54,446 nucleotides of DNA from Nitrobacter winogradskyi (GCF_006539545.1 NZ_BJNF01000080.1:1-54446), one strand, 5' to 3'. Numbered from the stretch's first letter, positions 16,969 through 26,167 are shown. Numbers and translations are program-made. Notes: generated by a model not told the origin, from the sequence alone.

Positions 16969-17445
16969 ATGGCGCTGATCGGCCGGCTGTTTGCGATTTT
17001 GTTCGGGCTCCTGGCGGCGTGCTTCGTTGCGGGGACCATCGTCGTGGTGGCGCTGCTCTATCCCGAGTTCAGCGATCTCGACGTCGCCCCGCCGAATCCG
17101 GATACGCTGGATGTCGTTCTCGGATTCGGCTTCATCTTCGTGAGTGGCTTTGCGTTCTTGCCGGCGATGATTGTGGTGCTCATCACCGAAGCCTTCTCGA
17201 TCCGGCGCATACTGGCCTACGCCGTCGGCGGCGCGATTTGCGGTGCGGCCTGTTATCTTGGCCTGGTCCCGTTCGACCCCGAGACCATGCGGTTTGATGG
17301 CATCGTGCGCCGCCACCTCGAAATCATGACCGGAGCCGGTGTTGTCGCTGGCCTCACTTATTGGCTGATCGCCGGGCGCAATGCCGGCGCATGGCGTGAA
17401 GCTCCACGAGGTCCGCGGCCCCCCGATTTGCCGTCGCGGACCTGA
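16969..17445 (+). CDS. Small multi-spanning membrane protein of unknown function
   Basis: 158 residues with four hydrophobic segments: LFAILFGLLAACFVAGTIVV (about 7-30), LDVVLGFGFIFVSGFAFLPAMIVVL (about 47-70), ILAYAVGGAICGAACYLGLV (about 79-100) and MTGAGVVAGLTYWLIAG (about 122-140), ending in a Pro/Arg-rich tail. I do not recognise the family; similar proteins occur beside rlmN in Bradyrhizobiaceae as far as I recall. ATG 16969 follows rlmN by 36 bp, so they may share a transcript. No catalytic motif is seen. Confidence 0.8.
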   Translation: MALIGRLFAILFGLLAACFVAGTIVVVALLYPEFSDLDVAPPNPDTLDVVLGFGFIFVSGFAFLPAMIVVLITEAFSIRRILAYAVGGAICGAACYLGLVPFDPETMRFDGIVRRHLEIMTGAGVVAGLTYWLIAGRNAGAWREAPRGPRPPDLPSRT

Positions 17446-17490
17446 GCTGCCCTCGGCCTTTTCATGCCTGTAGCCATAAACCTTGTGATC

Positions 17491-17632
17491 GAGCATGATC
17501 TTATCCGAAAACCGGTTTCCACTTTGCGCTGGCGCGGCCCTTGGGGTCGGGATCATGCTCGAGAGTCTTTCATTTGACGCGTTTTCTTCACGCGAACCGG
17601 ATTCCACTTCGCTCGAAAACGCTATAAACCGC
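17491..17632. repeat. Mosaic repeat, modules A+C
   Basis: Module A (GAGCATGATC...GGGATCATGCTC with AACCGGTTTCCACTTTGCGC) is followed by module C (TTTGACGCGTTTTCTTCACG, GCGAACCGG, CACTTCGCTCGAAAACGC) and ends in TATAAAC only 6-7 bp before the PAP2 start codon. The repeat therefore occupies the place of that gene's leader. Confidence 0.9.
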
Positions 17633-17637
17633 GCTCC

Positions 17638-18426
17638 ATGAACCGCGCCGGCTTATTCATTGCGCTTGGACTTGCGCTTGTGATCGGGGTCGTATTCGGG
17701 ATTCATCCCGAATACGATCTCCGTCTCGCGGCGCTGTTCTATGATTCCGCGACCGGGACTTTTCCGCTCAAGTCCGATGCGCTCGCTTCGTTCGCGCGCA
17801 ATGCCGCGATGTGGGTGGCGTGGGGGTTCGCGGTCCCCGCCATCGTCGCGCTGGCGGTCAAGATGTTTCGCCCTGATCGCCCGTTGATGATGTCCGGCCG
17901 GGCTGTTGTGTTTCTGCTGATCACGATGCTGCTCAGCGCGGGAATCCTCACCAACCTGACGTTCAAGACCTATTGGGCCCGGCCACGCCCCGTGATGGTG
18001 ACGGAGTTCAGTGGCCCGTGGAAGTTCATGCCCTGGTGGGATCCGCGCGGCGAGTGCGGCCGGAACTGCTCTTTCTTTTCCGGCGAGGGCGCGACCGCGT
18101 TCTGGACGCTGGCCCCGGCGGTGCTGACGCCGCCCGCGTGGCGGCCGTTGGCCTATGCGGGGGCGATCGCGTTCGGCGCGGTCACCAGCGTGCTGCGAAT
18201 GGCTTTCGGCGGTCATTTCTTCACCGACGTGGCGACGGCGGGCCTGGTAGCGTTTCTGGTGATCTGGCTGGTGCACGGCTACATCTACCGCTGGCCGTCA
18301 ACCCGCAAGAGCGACGCCGGGATCGATGCCGCGTTGACCCGCTTCGCCTGGCCGGGCTATCGCCTGCGGCAGCGATGGCGCGGCCGCGATGTCGGCCCCG
18401 CGCCCGCGCCAGAGAAGCCGGTATGA
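17638..18426 (+). CDS. PAP2-family phosphatase, LpxE-like
   Basis: Membrane-bound acid phosphatase of the PAP2 superfamily. 262 residues, about six TM helices. Seen: KTYWARPRP (KxxxxxRP motif), GRNCSFFSGEGATAFW (second motif, Ser-Gly-Glu instead of the usual Ser-Gly-His) and VLRMAFGGHFFTDVATAG (third motif with Arg, His and Asp). The N-C-S-F-x-S-G-E form is characteristic of LpxE-type lipid A 1-phosphatases and related phospholipid phosphatases, so an envelope-lipid substrate is likely (inference from motif). ATG 17638 has no visible Shine-Dalgarno site because a repeat lies directly upstream; it may be weakly expressed or leaderless. argG follows after 72 bp in the same direction. Confidence 0.88.
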   Translation: MNRAGLFIALGLALVIGVVFGIHPEYDLRLAALFYDSATGTFPLKSDALASFARNAAMWVAWGFAVPAIVALAVKMFRPDRPLMMSGRAVVFLLITMLLSAGILTNLTFKTYWARPRPVMVTEFSGPWKFMPWWDPRGECGRNCSFFSGEGATAFWTLAPAVLTPPAWRPLAYAGAIAFGAVTSVLRMAFGGHFFTDVATAGLVAFLVIWLVHGYIYRWPSTRKSDAGIDAALTRFAWPGYRLRQRWRGRDVGPAPAPEKPV

Positions 18427-18498
18427 GCGTTCGGACCTTGCACGGGGTCCGGTTCCGCCTATAGTCCCGCCGAATTCACGTCATCCCACAGGATTTCC

Positions 18499-19728
18499 AT
18501 GAGCAAGAAGGTGAAGAAGGTCGTGCTCGCCTATTCGGGCGGGCTCGATACCTCGATTATCCTGAAATGGTTGCAGACCACCTACGGTGCCGAGGTCGTG
18601 ACCTTCACCGCCGATCTCGGTCAGGGCGAGGAGCTTGAGCCCGCGCGCAGGAAGGCGCAGTTGCTCGGAATCAAGGACGAGAACATCTTCATCGAGGACT
18701 TACGCGAGGAGTTCGTTCGCGATTATGTGTTCCCGATGTTCCGCGCTAATGCGGTTTATGAGGGGCAATATCTGCTCGGCACTTCGATCGCGCGCCCGCT
18801 GATCGCGAAGAAGCAGATCGAGATCGCGGAGAAGGTTGGCGCCGACGCCGTGGCGCATGGAGCGACCGGAAAGGGCAATGATCAGGTCCGTTTCGAGCTT
18901 GGCTATTATGCGCTCAAGCCCGACATCACCATCATCGCGCCGTGGCGGGAATGGGATCTGCGTTCGCGCGAGCACCTGATCGCGTTCGCTGAACAGCATC
19001 AGATTCCGATCGCCAAGGACAAGCGCGGCGAAGCGCCGTTCTCCGTGGACGCCAATCTGCTGCATGCCTCCAGCGAGGGCAAGGTGCTGGAAGATCCGGC
19101 GCAGGAAGTGCCGGATTACGTCTATTCGCGCACCATCGATCCGGAGGCGGCGCCGGACCAGCCGACCTACATCACCATCGATTTCGAGCAGGGCGACGCC
19201 GTCGCCATCGATGGCGGCAAGATGTCTCCCGCCACCTTGCTCGCGAAGCTGAACGAACTCGGCCGCGCCAACGGCATCGGCCGGCTCGACCTGGTTGAGA
19301 ACCGTTTCGTCGGCATGAAGTCGCGCGGCATGTATGAGACGCCGGGCGGCACCATTCTTCTGGTTGCCCATCGCGGCATCGAGCAGATCACGCTGGATCG
19401 CGGCGCGGCGCATCTGAAGGATGAACTGATGCCGAAATACGCCGAGCTGGTCTACAACGGCTTCTGGTTTTCGCCGGAGCGCGAGATGCTGCAGGCCGCG
19501 ATCGACCAGAGTCAGCGTTACGTCACCGGGCAGGTGCGGCTGAAACTCTACAAGGGCAACGTCATCCTGGTCGGCCGCGACAGCGAATATTCGCTGTACG
19601 ATCAGGACCTCGTCACCTTCGAGGAGGGAGCCGTGGCCTATGATCACCGCGACGCGGCCGGCTTCATCAAGCTCAATGCGCTGCGGTTGCGCACACTCGG
19701 CCAGCGCAAAAAGAAACTGGGGCTATAG
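18499..19728 (+). CDS. argG: Argininosuccinate synthase
   Basis: Condenses citrulline and aspartate using ATP, the penultimate step of arginine synthesis; cytoplasmic tetramer. 409 residues, normal length. Seen: [18 protein letters not shown] (PP-loop), [49 protein letters not shown] (citrulline/aspartate site), [32 protein letters not shown]-like block [39 protein letters not shown] and the C-terminal [11 protein letters not shown] 18499 is preceded by an AGGA site. A strong bidirectional terminator follows at 19783. Confidence 0.98.
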   Translation: MSKKVKKVVLAYSGGLDTSIILKWLQTTYGAEVVTFTADLGQGEELEPARRKAQLLGIKDENIFIEDLREEFVRDYVFPMFRANAVYEGQYLLGTSIARPLIAKKQIEIAEKVGADAVAHGATGKGNDQVRFELGYYALKPDITIIAPWREWDLRSREHLIAFAEQHQIPIAKDKRGEAPFSVDANLLHASSEGKVLEDPAQEVPDYVYSRTIDPEAAPDQPTYITIDFEQGDAVAIDGGKMSPATLLAKLNELGRANGIGRLDLVENRFVGMKSRGMYETPGGTILLVAHRGIEQITLDRGAAHLKDELMPKYAELVYNGFWFSPEREMLQAAIDQSQRYVTGQVRLKLYKGNVILVGRDSEYSLYDQDLVTFEEGAVAYDHRDAAGFIKLNALRLRTLGQRKKKLGL

Positions 19729-19782
19729 GCGCATCGCGAGCCCGCGTAGGACGACAGCGGCAACTGGCTCCAACAAGGACAA

Positions 19783-19816
19783 AAACGGCCGGGATCACTC
19801 CCGGCCGTTTCGTTTT
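19783..19816. terminator. Bidirectional Rho-independent terminator
   Basis: Perfect 12-bp stem AAACGGCCGGGA / TCCCGGCCGTTT with loop TCAC, followed by CGTTTT on the plus strand and preceded by an A-run that reads as T on the minus strand. It separates the convergent genes argG and the OmpA-family gene and probably ends both. Confidence 0.9.
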
Positions 19817-19830
19817 GCTTCTGCTCTCGA

Positions 19831-21756
19831 TCAGTTGGGCGGCTGCTGATACCCCGCGGCCTGCCCGCCGTTCAGGAGCGGCGTGATACGACGGACCGTG
19901 ACGCGCCGGTTCTCCCGCGAGGGACCGTCGGTCTGGATCTTCAGGTTCTGCTCGCCATAGCCTTGCGTCACCAGATTCTCGGGCGGCACCTGGAATTGCT
20001 GCGTCAGCAGCTCCGCGGCCGATTGCGCCCGGCGATCCGACAGCGAAAGGTTGTCGACGTCGTTGCCAACGGCGTCGGTGTGGCCTTCAATCAGGAACAC
20101 CTCGCCTGGATTGCGCGAGACCACACGGTTGATGCCGTCGGCGATCACCTGCAGTTTCGCGGCCTGATCGTCCGAGATATCCCACGATCCGGTCTCGAAA
20201 TTGATGGTGTCGAGATCGATGCTCGGCATCCGCGCGCGCACCATCGGGCTGTAGCGAACTTCATCGAGCGTATAAGGACGCTGGATCGACTCCACCGGCG
20301 GCGCCATCAGGGTGTCGTAGATCACCTCAGGCGGCGCGCCTTCCGCTTCGACGATGTAACGATCGGGCGGAATCCCGATATGCGGCGGCGGCAGCGATAC
20401 GAAGTAGCTGCCGATCGCGCCGGCCGCTATGCCGGCGGCGACGCCTGCGGCGAGCGCACCGCCCCGGCCGCCGTGGCCGGGATGCCTGTTGTCGATGATA
20501 ACGATCTCCTGACCGCGAGGGTCACGGCGGATTCGTTGCAGCATCCGTCCGTCGCGATCGTTGACGGTGATGATCTGCGTGCCGTCCTGCCGCACCACAA
20601 TGTTACGGGTGTCGTTACCGACGCGCTCCTGCCGGATATCCCGCGCCCCGCGACGGAATCGATCACTTTCGTTGTGCCGGATGAACGATTGTCCGCTCGG
20701 ATCACGCACGATCACGCGACCCGGTTCGGTGATGATGGTGCGGCCACCCTGCTGCGTCTCCTGCCGCCTGGAACGAAAATCCTCGATGCGGCGGGGTCCC
20801 TGTGGCGCGGCGCCGGGCGCCACGACCTTGTCGGCGACCGGCGGTGGCGGCGGCAGGGGAGCGGTGACAGTCGGCGGCGCCTGGGGGGCACGAGGCGCGC
20901 CTGCCGGTCTTGCGGTCTGGTTGGCGGAGGTCGGAGGCTCAGATCCGGCCTTGGTCCCGTTCGGGTTGGGGGAGGGGCTGGCGGCAGGGACGGCCACGGG
21001 TGGGGTCGCCGGCGCGGGCGGCGTAGCCGGTGCCGCGCGGGGCGATGCCGGGGCTGCGTCCGGCGCGGATTTTGGAGCTTCAGACGGCGATCCAGCCCCA
21101 GCCGCCGGGGTTGTCTTCGGCGCGGACGCTGCGCCCTTCTGAGGCTCGCCGGGACCACCGGGTTCGCCGCGGTTGCGCTCGAATCTGCCACGGCCTCGCT
21201 CGTCGCGACGCATTGCATTCGGCTCCGCGCCGGCAGGTGGCGTCGTGGGTCGCGTGGCTTGTGGCGGCGCGATCGGAGCGGACGTCGCCGGAGCGGAATT
21301 CATGGCAGCCGGCGGCGTGCCCTTCGGTGGAGAGGGCGGTGCGACGGCTGATGGCGTGGGCGGCTTCGGGGCAGCCGGAGGTGTGGCTGGCTGAGGCGAT
21401 GGCGCGGTTCTAGGCGTCTCTGGAACCGCGGGAGGCGTTGCCCGCTGCGGCAATGTTGTCGGCCGCGACGGCGGTGCCGCCGGGGGTATGGCGGGTCGCG
21501 GCGGAGCGGCCGCTGGAGGCTCCGGCGCCCTGGGTCGCGCATGAGGCGGCGGTGCCGCGGGCGGGCTTGATGTTGCTGCCGGACCACCGGGGGCGGCTTT
21601 CGGCGGTCCCTTCCGCTTGTCCTTGTCGCCGTTCTCTGTCGAAGGCGTTGCCTGCGCGAACTGGACCGGCCCGGATTGCGCCTGTGAGGGCGTCACCGTC
21701 AGCGACGAGAGAGTGAGAGCCGACGTGGCGAGCAGGAGCAGGCGAAAATGCGTCAT
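19831..21756 (-). CDS. OmpA-family outer-membrane protein with a long Pro/Ala-rich segment
   Basis: 641 residues. Seen in order: signal peptide (MTHFRLLLLATSALTLSSLT), an unusually long Pro/Ala/Thr-rich low-complexity region (about 30-330), a middle part with repeated R-D-x-x-G motifs (RDPSGQSFIRHNESDRFRRG, RDGRMLQRIRRDPRGQE), a glycine-rich hydrophobic helix (GGALAAGVAAGIAAGAIGS), then a C-terminal OmpA peptidoglycan-binding domain: INFETGSWDISDDQAAKL, FLIEGHTDAVGNDVDNLSLS, DRRAQSAAELL and VTQGYGEQNLKI. ATG 21756 is preferred to ATG 21762 because GGAAG then has normal spacing. It likely tethers the envelope to peptidoglycan; the proline-rich arm could span the periplasm. High GC produces many false antisense frames over this gene. 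Confidence 0.9.
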   Translation of the reverse strand: MTHFRLLLLATSALTLSSLTVTPSQAQSGPVQFAQATPSTENGDKDKRKGPPKAAPGGPAATSSPPAAPPPHARPRAPEPPAAAPPRPAIPPAAPPSRPTTLPQRATPPAVPETPRTAPSPQPATPPAAPKPPTPSAVAPPSPPKGTPPAAMNSAPATSAPIAPPQATRPTTPPAGAEPNAMRRDERGRGRFERNRGEPGGPGEPQKGAASAPKTTPAAGAGSPSEAPKSAPDAAPASPRAAPATPPAPATPPVAVPAASPSPNPNGTKAGSEPPTSANQTARPAGAPRAPQAPPTVTAPLPPPPPVADKVVAPGAAPQGPRRIEDFRSRRQETQQGGRTIITEPGRVIVRDPSGQSFIRHNESDRFRRGARDIRQERVGNDTRNIVVRQDGTQIITVNDRDGRMLQRIRRDPRGQEIVIIDNRHPGHGGRGGALAAGVAAGIAAGAIGSYFVSLPPPHIGIPPDRYIVEAEGAPPEVIYDTLMAPPVESIQRPYTLDEVRYSPMVRARMPSIDLDTINFETGSWDISDDQAAKLQVIADGINRVVSRNPGEVFLIEGHTDAVGNDVDNLSLSDRRAQSAAELLTQQFQVPPENLVTQGYGEQNLKIQTDGPSRENRRVTVRRITPLLNGGQAAGYQQPPN

Positions 21757-21954
21757 GACCATTTCTTCCAACAGAGATTTTGGCAGCAGGCCCAGCCTGC
21801 CGTCAGTGAGCGGGGAACCGATCAATCGATAGCGATAAGGCTGTAGTGTGGCAGCGATCCGTTTTCGCGCCGGTGGATCAAACCATGCCGCATTCGTCGC
21901 CCGTCATTCTCCGATCCGGATTGCACCGACCCGGATGGATCGCGCGTCTTCGCA

Positions 21955-22197
21955 TCATGTCTGGTGGAGCACCTGCATGGTAGCGGGAGGTTGCGCGGGG
22001 GGTGTCGGAGGATTCTGCGGCGGCAGCTCATCGGGCATCTGGCCGGGTAATTCCTGCGGAGGGACGGGCGCATCCGGTTCGTGTCTTGGCGGCGGAATGT
22101 CTGGCCCAGGCTGGGGGCTTCCGGGCGGGTCTTCGCGAGGCGGCTCCTTCGGACGGCCAGGTTCCGCGGGCGGCACTTCTGTCGGTTCATCCCCCAT
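21955..22197 (-). CDS. Small proline-rich protein of unknown function
   Basis: 80 residues, about 40 percent proline, with repeated P-P-x-E-P, PGSPQPGPDIPPP and PPQNPPTPPAQPP stretches and no signal peptide. ATG 22197 has a good ribosome site (GGAGAGG, 4 bp spacing). No family is recognised; composition resembles the proline arm of the downstream OmpA-like protein, but it is a separate frame. A weak EcfG-like promoter pair (GGAAC-N16-TGTT, 22407-22431 minus) lies about 210 bp upstream. Coding is plausible but unproven. Confidence 0.5.
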   Translation of the reverse strand: MGDEPTEVPPAEPGRPKEPPREDPPGSPQPGPDIPPPRHEPDAPVPPQELPGQMPDELPPQNPPTPPAQPPATMQVLHQT

Positions 22198-22541
22198 CAG
22201 GCCTCTCCATTCGGCTTTTCAAATGACAGGTCTTATCCGGCAATCTCGGACGATTTGCTCCGGACCTGAAACGCTGGAAGCATGATCCCGCAAAGTGGAA
22301 ACCGGTTTTCGGAAAAGATCATGCTCAAAACAAAAGATAAGCGACGAGTCTGATCCAACGCGTTTTCCTCACGCGAACAGGTCATCCGCTTCGTTCGAAA
22401 CGCTATAACAGTTTCGGCGCTGTGATGTTCCCGAGGTTGCTGTTCGCGACCATGACGACGCGCCTTCGGCTGCCGACATCCGCGCAGGCGGCTGCGCGCG
22501 CAGGAACGTCGCGTCGGTTGCGAATCGTCATCGAACGGGAA
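22198..22541. repeat. Intergenic region with mosaic repeat, modules A+linker+C (22279-22408)
   Basis: Contains AGCATGATCCCGCAAAGTGG, AAACCGGTTTTCGGAAAAG, ATCATGCTC, aaaagataagcgacgagtct and then module C (GCGTTTTCCTCACGCGAACA ... TTCGAAACGCTATAAC). Module A here lacks the GAAGGGCCGCGCC block, an internal deletion. No gene is seen; the remaining bases lead into the sdhB stop region. Confidence 0.85.
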
Positions 22542-23324
22542 TCAGACCTGACGCTCGACCAGCTTCAACTTCAGCGTGGCGATGGCTTCCGCCGGATTCA
22601 AACTCTTCGGACAAGCCTTGGTGCAATTAAGGATGGTGTGGCAGCGATAGAGCCGGAACGGATCCTCGAGATAGTCAAGACGCTCGCCGGCGGCCTCGTC
22701 GCGTGAGTCGGTGACCCAGCGCGCCGCTTGCAGCAGGGCGGCGGGGCCGAGGAAGCGATCGCTGTTCCACCAGTAGCTCGGGCATGCCGTCGAGCAGCAG
22801 GCGCACAGGATACATTCGTAGAGGCCGTCGAGCTTTTCGCGATCCTCGCGGCTCTGCCGCCATTCCTTCTGCGGGGTAGACGTCGTGGTCTTCAGCCACG
22901 GCTCGATCGAGGCATACTGCGCGTAGAAATTTGTCAGGTCGGGAACGAGGTCCTTCACGACCGGCTGGTGCGGCAGCGGATTGACCTTCACCGCGTCGCC
23001 GGAAATGTCGTGCAGCGACTTGGTGCAGGCCAGCGTATTCTGGCCGTTGATGTTCATGGCGCAGGAGCCGCATACACCCTCGCGGCAGGAGCGGCGGAAG
23101 GTCAGCGTCGGGTCGATATGATCCTTGATCCAGATCAGGCCATCGAGCACCCTCGGGCCGCACTCGTTGAGATCGACATGGAAGGTATCGACCCTTGGAT
23201 TCTCGTCGTCGTCGGGATTCCAGCGATAGACCTTGAATTCGCGGGTCTCGCTCGCGCTTTCCGGCTTCGGCCAGTTTTTGCCCTCGGTCACCTTTGACTT
23301 TCTCGGAAGCGCGAACTTAACCAT
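22542..23324 (-). CDS. sdhB: Succinate dehydrogenase iron-sulfur subunit
   Basis: Carries electrons from the flavin of SdhA to ubiquinone in complex II, on the cytoplasmic face of the inner membrane. 260 residues. Seen: [2Fe-2S] ligands in [20 protein letters not shown] and [15 protein letters not shown], [4Fe-4S]/[3Fe-4S] ligands in [17 protein letters not shown] and [20 protein letters not shown] 23324. It is the last gene of sdhC-D-A-B, but a repeat-bearing gap of about 210 bp separates it from sdhA, longer than the other gaps of the operon. Confidence 0.97.
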   Translation of the reverse strand: MVKFALPRKSKVTEGKNWPKPESASETREFKVYRWNPDDDENPRVDTFHVDLNECGPRVLDGLIWIKDHIDPTLTFRRSCREGVCGSCAMNINGQNTLACTKSLHDISGDAVKVNPLPHQPVVKDLVPDLTNFYAQYASIEPWLKTTTSTPQKEWRQSREDREKLDGLYECILCACCSTACPSYWWNSDRFLGPAALLQAARWVTDSRDEAAGERLDYLEDPFRLYRCHTILNCTKACPKSLNPAEAIATLKLKLVERQV

Positions 23325-23420
23325 CGGTGCGTCCTTGCTGTCTGTCCGTCATTGCAGGCCTCATCCGGCAATCCACCTGCTCGCGACGGATGCGCGGATC
23401 ATGGTCGCGCATGACGTTAC

Positions 23421-23520
23421 TATAGCGTTTTCGCGCGAAACGGATACCGGTTCGCGCGGAGAAAACGCGTTAAATCAAGACCATGGCGCCTCGCTTCTGA
23501 TGCCGTCGGAAGCGATGAAC
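23421..23520. repeat. Mosaic repeat, modules C and D, between sdhA and sdhB
   Basis: TATAGCGTTTTCGCGCGAAA, CGGATACCGGTTCGCGCGGA and GAAAACGCG form module C in inverted orientation; CGCTTCTGATGCCGTCGGAAGCG is a module D palindrome. The insertion sits inside the sdh operon. Confidence 0.75.
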
Positions 23521-23534
23521 GCCCTTGCTTCGAA

Positions 23535-25358
23535 TCAATACACCCGCGCCTTCGGCGGGATGGACTGAACGTCGTTTGTCATCGTGTAATCGTGTACCGG
23601 GCGATAGTCGATCGTGGTGACGCCGCGATCGCTGAGCCGCGCCAGCGTGTGTTTCATCCAGTTCTGATCGTCGCGTTGGGGATAGTCCTCGCGCGCATGG
23701 GCGCCGCGGCTCTCTGTGCGGTTGGCGGCGCAATCCATCGTCACCACCGCCTGGGAGATGAGATTGTCATATTCCATCGTTTCCATCAGGTCCGTGTTCC
23801 ATACCAGCGAGCGATCGAACACGGCGATGTCGGAAATTCCTTCGTGGACCTGGTGAATCAGTTTCTGGCCTTCAGCCAGGGTATCCTGGGTGCGGAAGAC
23901 GGCGCAGTCGGCCTGCATCACGCGTTGCATGTTTTCGCGCAGCCTGGCGGTCGACGTGCCGCCGGCGGCGTAACGAAATTTGTCGAGACGTCCGAGCGCC
24001 ATGTCGCTGGAGTTCGCGGGAAGATCAGGTTGCTCGGCATTGGCGGTGAGCTTTTCGGCGCAGCGCCGGGCGGCGGCGCGACCGAACACCACGAGATCGA
24101 TCAGCGAGTTGGAGCCAAGGCGGTTGGCGCCGTGCACGGAGACACAGGCGGCTTCGCCGACCGCCATCAGGCCCGGCACGACCGCGTTGTCGTTGCCGTC
24201 CTTCCTGGTGACCACCTCGCCGTGGAAGTTGGTGGGGATGCCGCCCATGTTGTAGTGCGCTGTCGGCAGGATCGGGATCGGCTCGCGGGTAACGTCGACG
24301 CCGGCGAAGATCTTCACCGTTTCCGAAATGCCCGGCAGCCGTTCGTGCAGCACTTTCGGGTCGAGATGGTCGAGGTGCAGGAAGATGTGGTCTTTCTTCT
24401 TGCCGACGCCGCGGCCTTCGCGGATTTCGATCGTCATCGCCCGCGAGACGACGTCGCGCGAGGCGAGGTCCTTGGCGGACGGCGCGTAGCGCTCCATGAA
24501 GCGCTCGCCCTCGGCGTTGACCAGGTAGCCGCCTTCACCGCGCGCGCCTTCAGTGACGAGGCAGCCCGAACCGTAGATGCCGGTCGGATGGAACTGGACG
24601 AACTCCATGTCCTGTAACGGCAGGCCGGCGCGCAACGCCATGCCGCCGCCGTCTCCGGTGCAGATATGCGCCGAGGTGCAGGAGGCATAAACCCGCCCAT
24701 AGCCGCCGGTTGCGAGAATGGTGGTCTGGGCGCGGAAGCGGTGCAGCGTGCCGTCGTCGAGCTTCAGCGCGATCACGCCGCGGCAAGCGCCCTGATCGTC
24801 CATGATCAGGTCGATGGCGAAGAACTCGATGAAGAATTCGGCGGCGCGGCGCAGCGCCTGGCCGTACATCGTGTGCAGCATGGCGTGACCGGTGCGGTCG
24901 GCGGCGGCGCAGGTGCGCTGGGCCTGGCTCTTGCCGTAATCGATCGTCATGCCGCCGAACGGGCGCTGGTAGATCCTGCCGTCTTCAGTGCGGGAGAACG
25001 GAACGCCCCAGTGCTCGAGTTCGTAGACCGCCTCCGGTGCGTTACGCACCATGTATTCGATGCAATCCTGATCGCCGAGCCAGTCCGATCCCTTGACGGT
25101 ATCGTACATATGCCAGCGCCAGTCATCCTTGTGCATGTTGCCGAGCGAGGCGGAAATGCCGCCCTGCGCCGCTACGGTGTGTGAGCGGGTGGGAAAAACC
25201 TTGGTGATGCAGGCGGTACGCAGGCCGGCCTGGCCGCAACCTACGACGGCCCGCAGTCCGGCTCCGCCGGCGCCGACGACGACGACGTCATAAGTATGGT
25301 CTTCGATGGGATAGGCCTTGCCGTTGACGGCCGCCGCCGCGTTGCCGTTTCCGGCCAT
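23535..25358 (-). CDS. sdhA: Succinate dehydrogenase flavoprotein subunit
   Basis: Oxidises succinate to fumarate; covalent FAD; cytoplasmic side of complex II. 607 residues, normal length. Seen: [18 protein letters not shown] (FAD dinucleotide fold), [18 protein letters not shown] (His for covalent FAD), [55 protein letters not shown], substrate site [31 protein letters not shown] and [21 protein letters not shown], and C-terminal [19 protein letters not shown] 25358 lies 3 bp from the sdhD stop, so the genes are tightly coupled. Confidence 0.98.
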   Translation of the reverse strand: MAGNGNAAAAVNGKAYPIEDHTYDVVVVGAGGAGLRAVVGCGQAGLRTACITKVFPTRSHTVAAQGGISASLGNMHKDDWRWHMYDTVKGSDWLGDQDCIEYMVRNAPEAVYELEHWGVPFSRTEDGRIYQRPFGGMTIDYGKSQAQRTCAAADRTGHAMLHTMYGQALRRAAEFFIEFFAIDLIMDDQGACRGVIALKLDDGTLHRFRAQTTILATGGYGRVYASCTSAHICTGDGGGMALRAGLPLQDMEFVQFHPTGIYGSGCLVTEGARGEGGYLVNAEGERFMERYAPSAKDLASRDVVSRAMTIEIREGRGVGKKKDHIFLHLDHLDPKVLHERLPGISETVKIFAGVDVTREPIPILPTAHYNMGGIPTNFHGEVVTRKDGNDNAVVPGLMAVGEAACVSVHGANRLGSNSLIDLVVFGRAAARRCAEKLTANAEQPDLPANSSDMALGRLDKFRYAAGGTSTARLRENMQRVMQADCAVFRTQDTLAEGQKLIHQVHEGISDIAVFDRSLVWNTDLMETMEYDNLISQAVVTMDCAANRTESRGAHAREDYPQRDDQNWMKHTLARLSDRGVTTIDYRPVHDYTMTNDVQSIPPKARVY

Positions 25359-25361
25359 GAA

Positions 25362-25769
25362 CTAAACTCCGGATGACAATTTGAAGATGGCATAAGCGGC
25401 GGTGAGCGCCAGGGTCACGGAGAAAAAGTTGTTCGCCATGATCGACGCCAGTTTCAGCTTTCCGTCGTGCACGTAGTCCTCGATGATCACCTGCATCCCG
25501 ATCTTCATATGCCAGATGCTGGCGACCACGAACAGCAGCATGATGATGGCGATCGGCGGCGAGCCAAGAATCTGCGCCGCGCCCGCCTGGTTGCGGCCGA
25601 GCAGGATCATCATCACCACGACCATCGGTACGATGAGCAGGATCATGGCGACCGAAGTGAGTCTCTGACGCCAGAAATCCGTCGTGCCGGAATGGGCCGA
25701 GCCATGGTTGCGTACCCGCCCCAGCGGGGTCCGCATGGACTTCGCGCCGGATGGCGGCGTTGCGGTCAT
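25362..25769 (-). CDS. sdhD: Succinate dehydrogenase membrane anchor subunit SdhD
   Basis: One of two membrane anchors that bind haem b and ubiquinone. 135 residues with three TM helices: LTSVAMILLIVPMVVVMMILL, SPPIAIIMLLFVVASIWHM and MANNFFSVTLALTAAYAIF. His in SIWHMKIGMQVIIEDYVH corresponds to the conserved haem-ligand helix followed by EDY. The start ATG (25767-25769) overlaps the sdhC stop in an ATGA junction, indicating translational coupling and deciding this start over the open frame to 25856. Confidence 0.95.
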   Translation of the reverse strand: MTATPPSGAKSMRTPLGRVRNHGSAHSGTTDFWRQRLTSVAMILLIVPMVVVMMILLGRNQAGAAQILGSPPIAIIMLLFVVASIWHMKIGMQVIIEDYVHDGKLKLASIMANNFFSVTLALTAAYAIFKLSSGV

Positions 25770-26167
25770 CGTCCTCCGCCTCCGATCGCATAGGCGGCGA
25801 TCCAGAGCAGCACCGTGAGCAGAATACCGCCGATCAGCGTCGCCCTGGTCAGCCACTCACGCTCGGTCGGCTGGAATCCGTAGCCGAGATCCCAGACAAG
25901 GTGGCGAACGCCGCCGAGCATGTGATGCATCAGCGCCCATGTGTACCCGAACGCGATCAGCCGTCCGGCCCAGCTCGACGTGAAGGACTGGACCGCAGCA
26001 TATGCGCCCGGCCCGGATGACACGGCCATCAGCCACCACACCAGCAACAGGGTTCCGAAATAGAGCGCCACGCCGGTCGCGCGGTGGACGATGGACAGCG
26101 TCATCGTCAGGGTCCAGCGGTAAATCTGCAGGTGCGGCGAAAGCGGTCGTTCGATCCTGACGGTCAT
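25766..26167 (-). CDS. sdhC: Succinate dehydrogenase cytochrome b556 subunit SdhC
   Basis: Second membrane anchor of complex II. 133 residues from ATG 26167; ATG 26170 directly precedes it and may be used instead. Seen: RIERPLSPHLQIYRWTLTMT, LSIVHRATGVALYFGTLLLVWWL (Ser/His/Arg of the quinone site), YTWALMHHMLGGVRHLVWDL (haem-ligand His region) and a third TM LIGGILLTVLLWIAAYAI. It is the first gene of the operon, with a promoter candidate at 26239-26267. The open frame extends to 26482 but the extra part overlaps matB and is not family-like. Confidence 0.95.
   Translation of the reverse strand: MTVRIERPLSPHLQIYRWTLTMTLSIVHRATGVALYFGTLLLVWWLMAVSSGPGAYAAVQSFTSSWAGRLIAFGYTWALMHHMLGGVRHLVWDLGYGFQPTEREWLTRATLIGGILLTVLLWIAAYAIGGGGR

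Noticed and set aside
18700-19647. 315-residue minus-strand open frame over argG
   Set aside because: Antisense shadow of a certain gene.
19963-21351. 462-residue plus-strand open frame (and several shorter ones) over the OmpA-family gene
   Set aside because: Antisense to a convincing gene; composition is Arg/Gly-rich as expected from reading proline/alanine codons backwards, and there are no motifs.
20760-21600. Short-period repetition that might look like a CRISPR or tandem array
   Set aside because: It is low-complexity Pro/Ala coding (CCG/GCC-rich) with irregular period and no spacers.
23592-24617. 341-residue plus-strand open frame over sdhA
   Set aside because: Antisense shadow of sdhA without domain similarity.
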